Source of the DNA: Theobroma cacao
Lineage: Eukaryota; Streptophyta; Magnoliopsida; Malvales; Malvaceae
NCBI RefSeq assembly: GCF_000208745.1
Contig: NC_030852.1
Span: forward strand, 27,486,097-27,550,096
Direction: 5' to 3'
DNA: 64,000 bases
Of this stretch, positions 60,187-64,000 are shown one piece after another. The translations under genes and the position numbers were made by a program. The notes under the pieces are model-generated. The model was not told the origin of the DNA, searched no databases, and saw only the letters and a program-made list of their open reading frames with translations. Every line of letters starts with the position of its first letter. Position 1 is the stretch's first letter.

Positions 60187-63100
60187 ATGAGTCTATTACA
60201 AAGGCTATTAGTGTTTGGAGTGGCGGCAATGGCGGTGGGATTGGTGGCAAGGGTAGCTTCGCATGATTATGGTGACGCATTAACAAAGAGTATCTTGTTC
60301 TTTGAAGGCCAGAGGTCCGGAAAGTTACCCCTTACTCAAAGGATGACCTGGAGGAAGGATTCTGCCCTTCGCGATGGCTTTGAGATTGGTGTAAGTCTTT
60401 CTTTGTTTCCCTCTCAGGCAAAGCTTGGAATTTCCCACGGCAATTTGTCCAAAGAAGTGCATGATAAGAGCAGATAGTTTATGCATGTGAATACTAATCA
60501 AATTAGCTCCCAACTCTAACGATGATGATTTACATTATCAAGAGTTTTAAAGCGTCAAGCAAAATGATGAAATGAGCAGTGACGTAAAGAGCAATTGCTA
60601 TTTGTTTTGTAATTTGCACATGTTTGATTCAAGCAACCATGTGCTAATAAAGATCTTTGGATGAGTTATGTTGGACTAACTGTAAGTGTTAAACATATAT
60701 GTGCCATCATATGCGTGTGTCAAGTTCTTTTATGCCATGACATTCGTGCCTGATATAAGTATAAGAGAATTTCTTTCTTTCTTTTTTCATTTTATTTTTT
60801 TATTTAAAAATTAATAATAACTTTAGACTGTGATAATAGCAAGATTTGATATATTTCTTATTCCCAAATCTTTATATTTACGTAAAATAAACTTTTAAAA
60901 AATGTCGAATTAAAATAATTTCTGCACTTTTTATATGTGCTTTTTTCATTCTCAGGTTGATTTGGTGGGAGGTTACTATGATGCTGGTGATAACGTTAAA
61001 TTCAATTTTCCAATGGCTTTCTCCATAACTATGCTAGCTTGGAGTGTACTAGAGTTTGGCCAATCCATGGGCTCAGATCTGCAACATGCATTGGAGGCAA
61101 TTCAGTGGGGAACCGATTACTTCCTTAAAGCCACAAGCATCCCTGGCTTTGTCTTTGCTCAAGTTGGCGATCCTAATGGTGATCACAACTGCTGGGAGAG
61201 GCCCGAAGACATGGACACCCCTAGAACCCCATATGCAGTCAGTAAAAAGTTTCCAGGGTCAGAAGTTTCGGCTGAGATAGCTGCTGCGCTTGCAGCCTCT
61301 TCAATGGTGTTTAGATCTATTAATCGTGAATATTCCGCTAGGCTCCTCAAAAGAGCAAGAATGGTAAGTGGTAGTACTAATTTCTACAGTATTTTCAATT
61401 ATAGCTGGGAACATGTTCAATGAGTAACAATTGTGCTCGGATTATAGGTTTTCGAATTTGCAGATACGTACAGGGGATCATACAATGATAGCCTTGGACC
61501 ATGGGTGTGCCCATTTTACTGCGATTACAGCGGATACGAGGTTAGTGCCCTCTCTGGGGAAACGATAAACGTTCAAATTCTCCAGTACAATTACTCACCT
61601 TCAGTCACAAATCTCGAACTTAACGCCTGAGTGGAACTGGAAATGCATTACAGGATGAATTACTCTGGGGAGCAACATGGTTATTCAGGGCAACTAAGGC
61701 TCCCTATTATTGGAATTATGTTTTGGACAACATTAACAACTTGGAGAAGAGTAGTAGCTATGCGGAATTTGGATGGGATGCCAAGCACGCTGGGATCAAC
61801 ATACTTGTTTCCAAGGCAAGTATATATATAAATTTACTGAATTTTTCTTCTTGAAAGAAAGTCTCGGAAACTTTTCAACTCAATCTAATATTCGTTCTTT
61901 TCTCCACTGGCAGTTGATTAAGAGTCAAACTCCTTCTGTTATCAATGCCGACAAGTTTGTGTGCTCTCTGTTACCTAATTCACCGACTGCATCAGTCTCC
62001 TACACACCAGGTAAATTATTAATTTTCTCTTACCAAAGCCAATAGTATTAGGCATTGGAATTTAAAGTTTTTCTTTGAACGCACCAAGTGGCCTTAATTA
62101 GGAACTTCTACTAAAGATGCATAACAGAAGGGATTTCTTTTTAAATAAACAAAAAAAAAAAAAACAAAGGGTAGAACAAATCCAAATTCTTTATACTTGA
62201 TAGTGATGGTTCAAGATAGTAATTTAAAATTTTAAAATTTTAAAATAAAAAATAAAAAAACCTATTATTTTAAAATTTTAAAGGCTTTTTTTTTTTTGCA
62301 AAAAGTTTAACTAATAAATATGTCAAAAATTAAAATATTTGACCTTAAAAAGTCAAAGAGGAAGTATATCAACTAATCCAAGACTTTCTTGTGTTTACTT
62401 TATTTTTTTGGAGACCAATGACTGGAATATAAATATATAAAAGAAAGGGTAACTACCTTTTCTATAAACCTTCATATTTTAGTGAAGGCAGAATTTAATC
62501 CTAGATTCTTAATTCTTTCTTAGACTGACAGCATTTGAAATTACTTGTTTTTTTTAAATAATGTTCAATTCTGGCTTATTTTGAAGTGTATATTTACCTA
62601 TGGCTTAATTTGGGTGCAATTTAATAATTTCCAAAATTCAACAATAGTAATTGTTAGTCCTTAATTGTTTTTATTGGAAAATACATAATATATATCTCAT
62701 CAGGTGGACTCATTATTAAACCCGGAGGAAGCAATATGCAGCGTGTAACTGCCTTATCCTTCATTCTTCTTGTGTACAGTCGCCCTCTAAGTAAAGCCAA
62801 TCGAGTGATCTATTGTGGCGATGATATTGTTGCCACGCCTGCCAGGCTTGTTCAAGTTGCAAGAAGCCAGGTATATATGAAATCAATACCTAAGCCCAAC
62901 TTCATGAAATAAACACCAATCACAAACCATATCAGTCCAAATGTTTTTTGGAATTTGGTGCAGGTGGATTACATATTAGGAAGTAATCCATTGAACATGT
63001 CATACATGGTGGGATATGGCAAGAAGTTCCCGGAAATGATACATCATCGGGGCTCGTCTTTGCCTTCGATTAGTCAACATCCTCAACACATTGACTGTGG

Positions 63101-63284
63101 AGGCGGAGGAACCTATTTTTCTAGCGACAATTCTAACCCCAATTTGCTAACAGGAGCTGTTGTCGGAGGACCTGATGTTAAGGATTCTTATGATGATTCC
63201 AGAGCCGATTTTAAACACTCGGAGCCAACCACATACATCAATGCACCTCTCGTCGGCCTCTTGGCTTACTTCAAATCACATTAG
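60187..63284 (+). CDS. Secreted endo-1,4-beta-glucanase (GH9, class B), 7 exons
   Basis: Hydrolyses internal beta-1,4-glucan bonds in the cell wall during growth, abscission or wall loosening. Exons: 60187-60390, 60956-61363, 61448-61540, 61654-61815, 61914-62010, 62704-62870 and 62964-63284; 483 aa. A signal peptide covers about 1-25. The GH9 catalytic domain begins at [10 protein letters not shown]. Active-site blocks: YYDAGDN with the catalytic aspartates, HHRGSS, and near the C-terminus [15 protein letters not shown] containing the acid glutamate. There is no membrane anchor (not KORRIGAN type) and no C-terminal carbohydrate-binding module, so it is class B. From memory it is most like Arabidopsis endoglucanase 17. 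Intron 4 (61816-61913) uses a GC donor (AAG|GCAAGT). Confidence 0.95.
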
Positions 63285-64000
63285 CATTCAGCTCTTATAG
63301 AATTTCTAGCAACTGGTTTTGATTTATGGAAACATGTAAATTTACTAGATTTAGAGGTGGAAATGTGTAGCAAGTAGCTGTCAATCCCAGTTTATATATA
63401 TGGAATGAATTAATTACCAGGGAATATAAATGATTGTCAATTTTTATATACAGGTCTGCAATTTAATGTTTGATTCTATAAAAGGTTAAAGTTTATTTAA
63501 TGAAATTAAATTGTACTGCCTTTTTCAGCTGAATTTATGTGTCTTTTTTAAACAAAAAATGGAATAAACTTGACAAAGTTGGTGTATTATCTCCTTGTCT
63601 AAAGAGTAAAATTCGAATTCCCCCTCCCTCAATTATATAAAAAAAAAAAACTTGACAAAGCTGCAGCAAATTTAACGAGAATAAAGAACAAATTTACTCA
63701 GACCCAAAAGAGGCAGAAAGCATATTAATGGCTGGAAAAACTTTCCAAAACCCATTTAATTGCATGCTGGATTGAAAGCAGTTATACTTGTACAGTGACT
63801 ATATTACAAGCTTCATTCATGCAAACATGACAACATGATACAACAGAAAAGAAAGAAACAAGAGCATCTCAAACTTGATTCCCCCATATATTAATGCCAA
63901 CACATCATGGAATAATTACTGTCTGACCATACAGCAAAAGATAGCTTTTTAGAAGAGAACCAATTAAAAATGTAAAAAAAAAAAAAAAATATGGGAGAAA
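63285..64000. other. Endoglucanase 3' UTR and window end
   Basis: The 3' UTR probably ends near 63500. Beyond it the sequence is AT-rich with A-runs at about 63640 and 63974-63990 and no coding signature. Confidence 0.55.

Noticed and set aside
1..64000. CRISPR arrays, bacterial operons, phage or insertion sequences
   Set aside because: None seen; every supported gene is a plant nuclear gene with eukaryotic structure.

Overview
This is a nuclear segment of a flowering-plant genome, probably a rosid eudicot. The evidence is GT-AG introns, AT-rich intergenic DNA, plant-only gene families, a 9-bp invertase mini-exon and a Ty1/copia relic. Seven genes look intact: trehalose-6-phosphate phosphatase (TPP, + strand), vacuolar acid invertase (+), an SKU5-similar multicopper-oxidase-like protein (+), a VND-type NAC transcription factor (-), an intronless mitochondrial-type P-class PPR protein (+), two tandem pectin methylesterases (-, -) and a secreted GH9 endoglucanase (+). 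A broken reading frame at 8.4-9.4 kb (-), with a possible distant leader, could not be assigned to a family.

Layout: 0-3 kb TPP; 3-8.4 kb intergenic DNA with a possible small-peptide ORF and an AT-rich element with imperfect inverted ends; 8.4-11 kb pseudogene and candidate leader; 13.3-17.6 kb invertase; 18-23 kb intergenic; 23.1-26.7 kb SKU5-similar gene; 28.0-30.1 kb a copia element with both LTRs and a 5-bp target duplication but most of its interior deleted; 33.0-37.4 kb the NAC gene with a long leader intron; 38-46 kb intergenic DNA with a TCP-site cluster and two tandem duplications; 46.4-49.4 kb PPR gene; 51.2-57.2 kb two PMEs; 60.2-63.3 kb endoglucanase.

Plant genes are not operonic, but several here touch related biology. 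TPP and invertase act in sugar signalling and sucrose breakdown. The SKU5-like protein, the two PMEs and the GH9 enzyme act at the cell wall, and VND NAC factors switch on xylem-vessel wall programmes. I read this as loose neighbourhood, with only the PME pair being a true local duplication. I found no convincing new biological system. The points most worth checking are the DPD variant in the invertase nucleophile motif, the AUG-free hairpin-rich NAC leader, two GC-AG introns, a possible 3'-UTR intron behind the PPR gene, the stop pattern in the copia relic, and the unidentified pseudogene. All exon boundaries were set by eye from splice consensus, reading phase and family conservation; nothing was aligned computationally.
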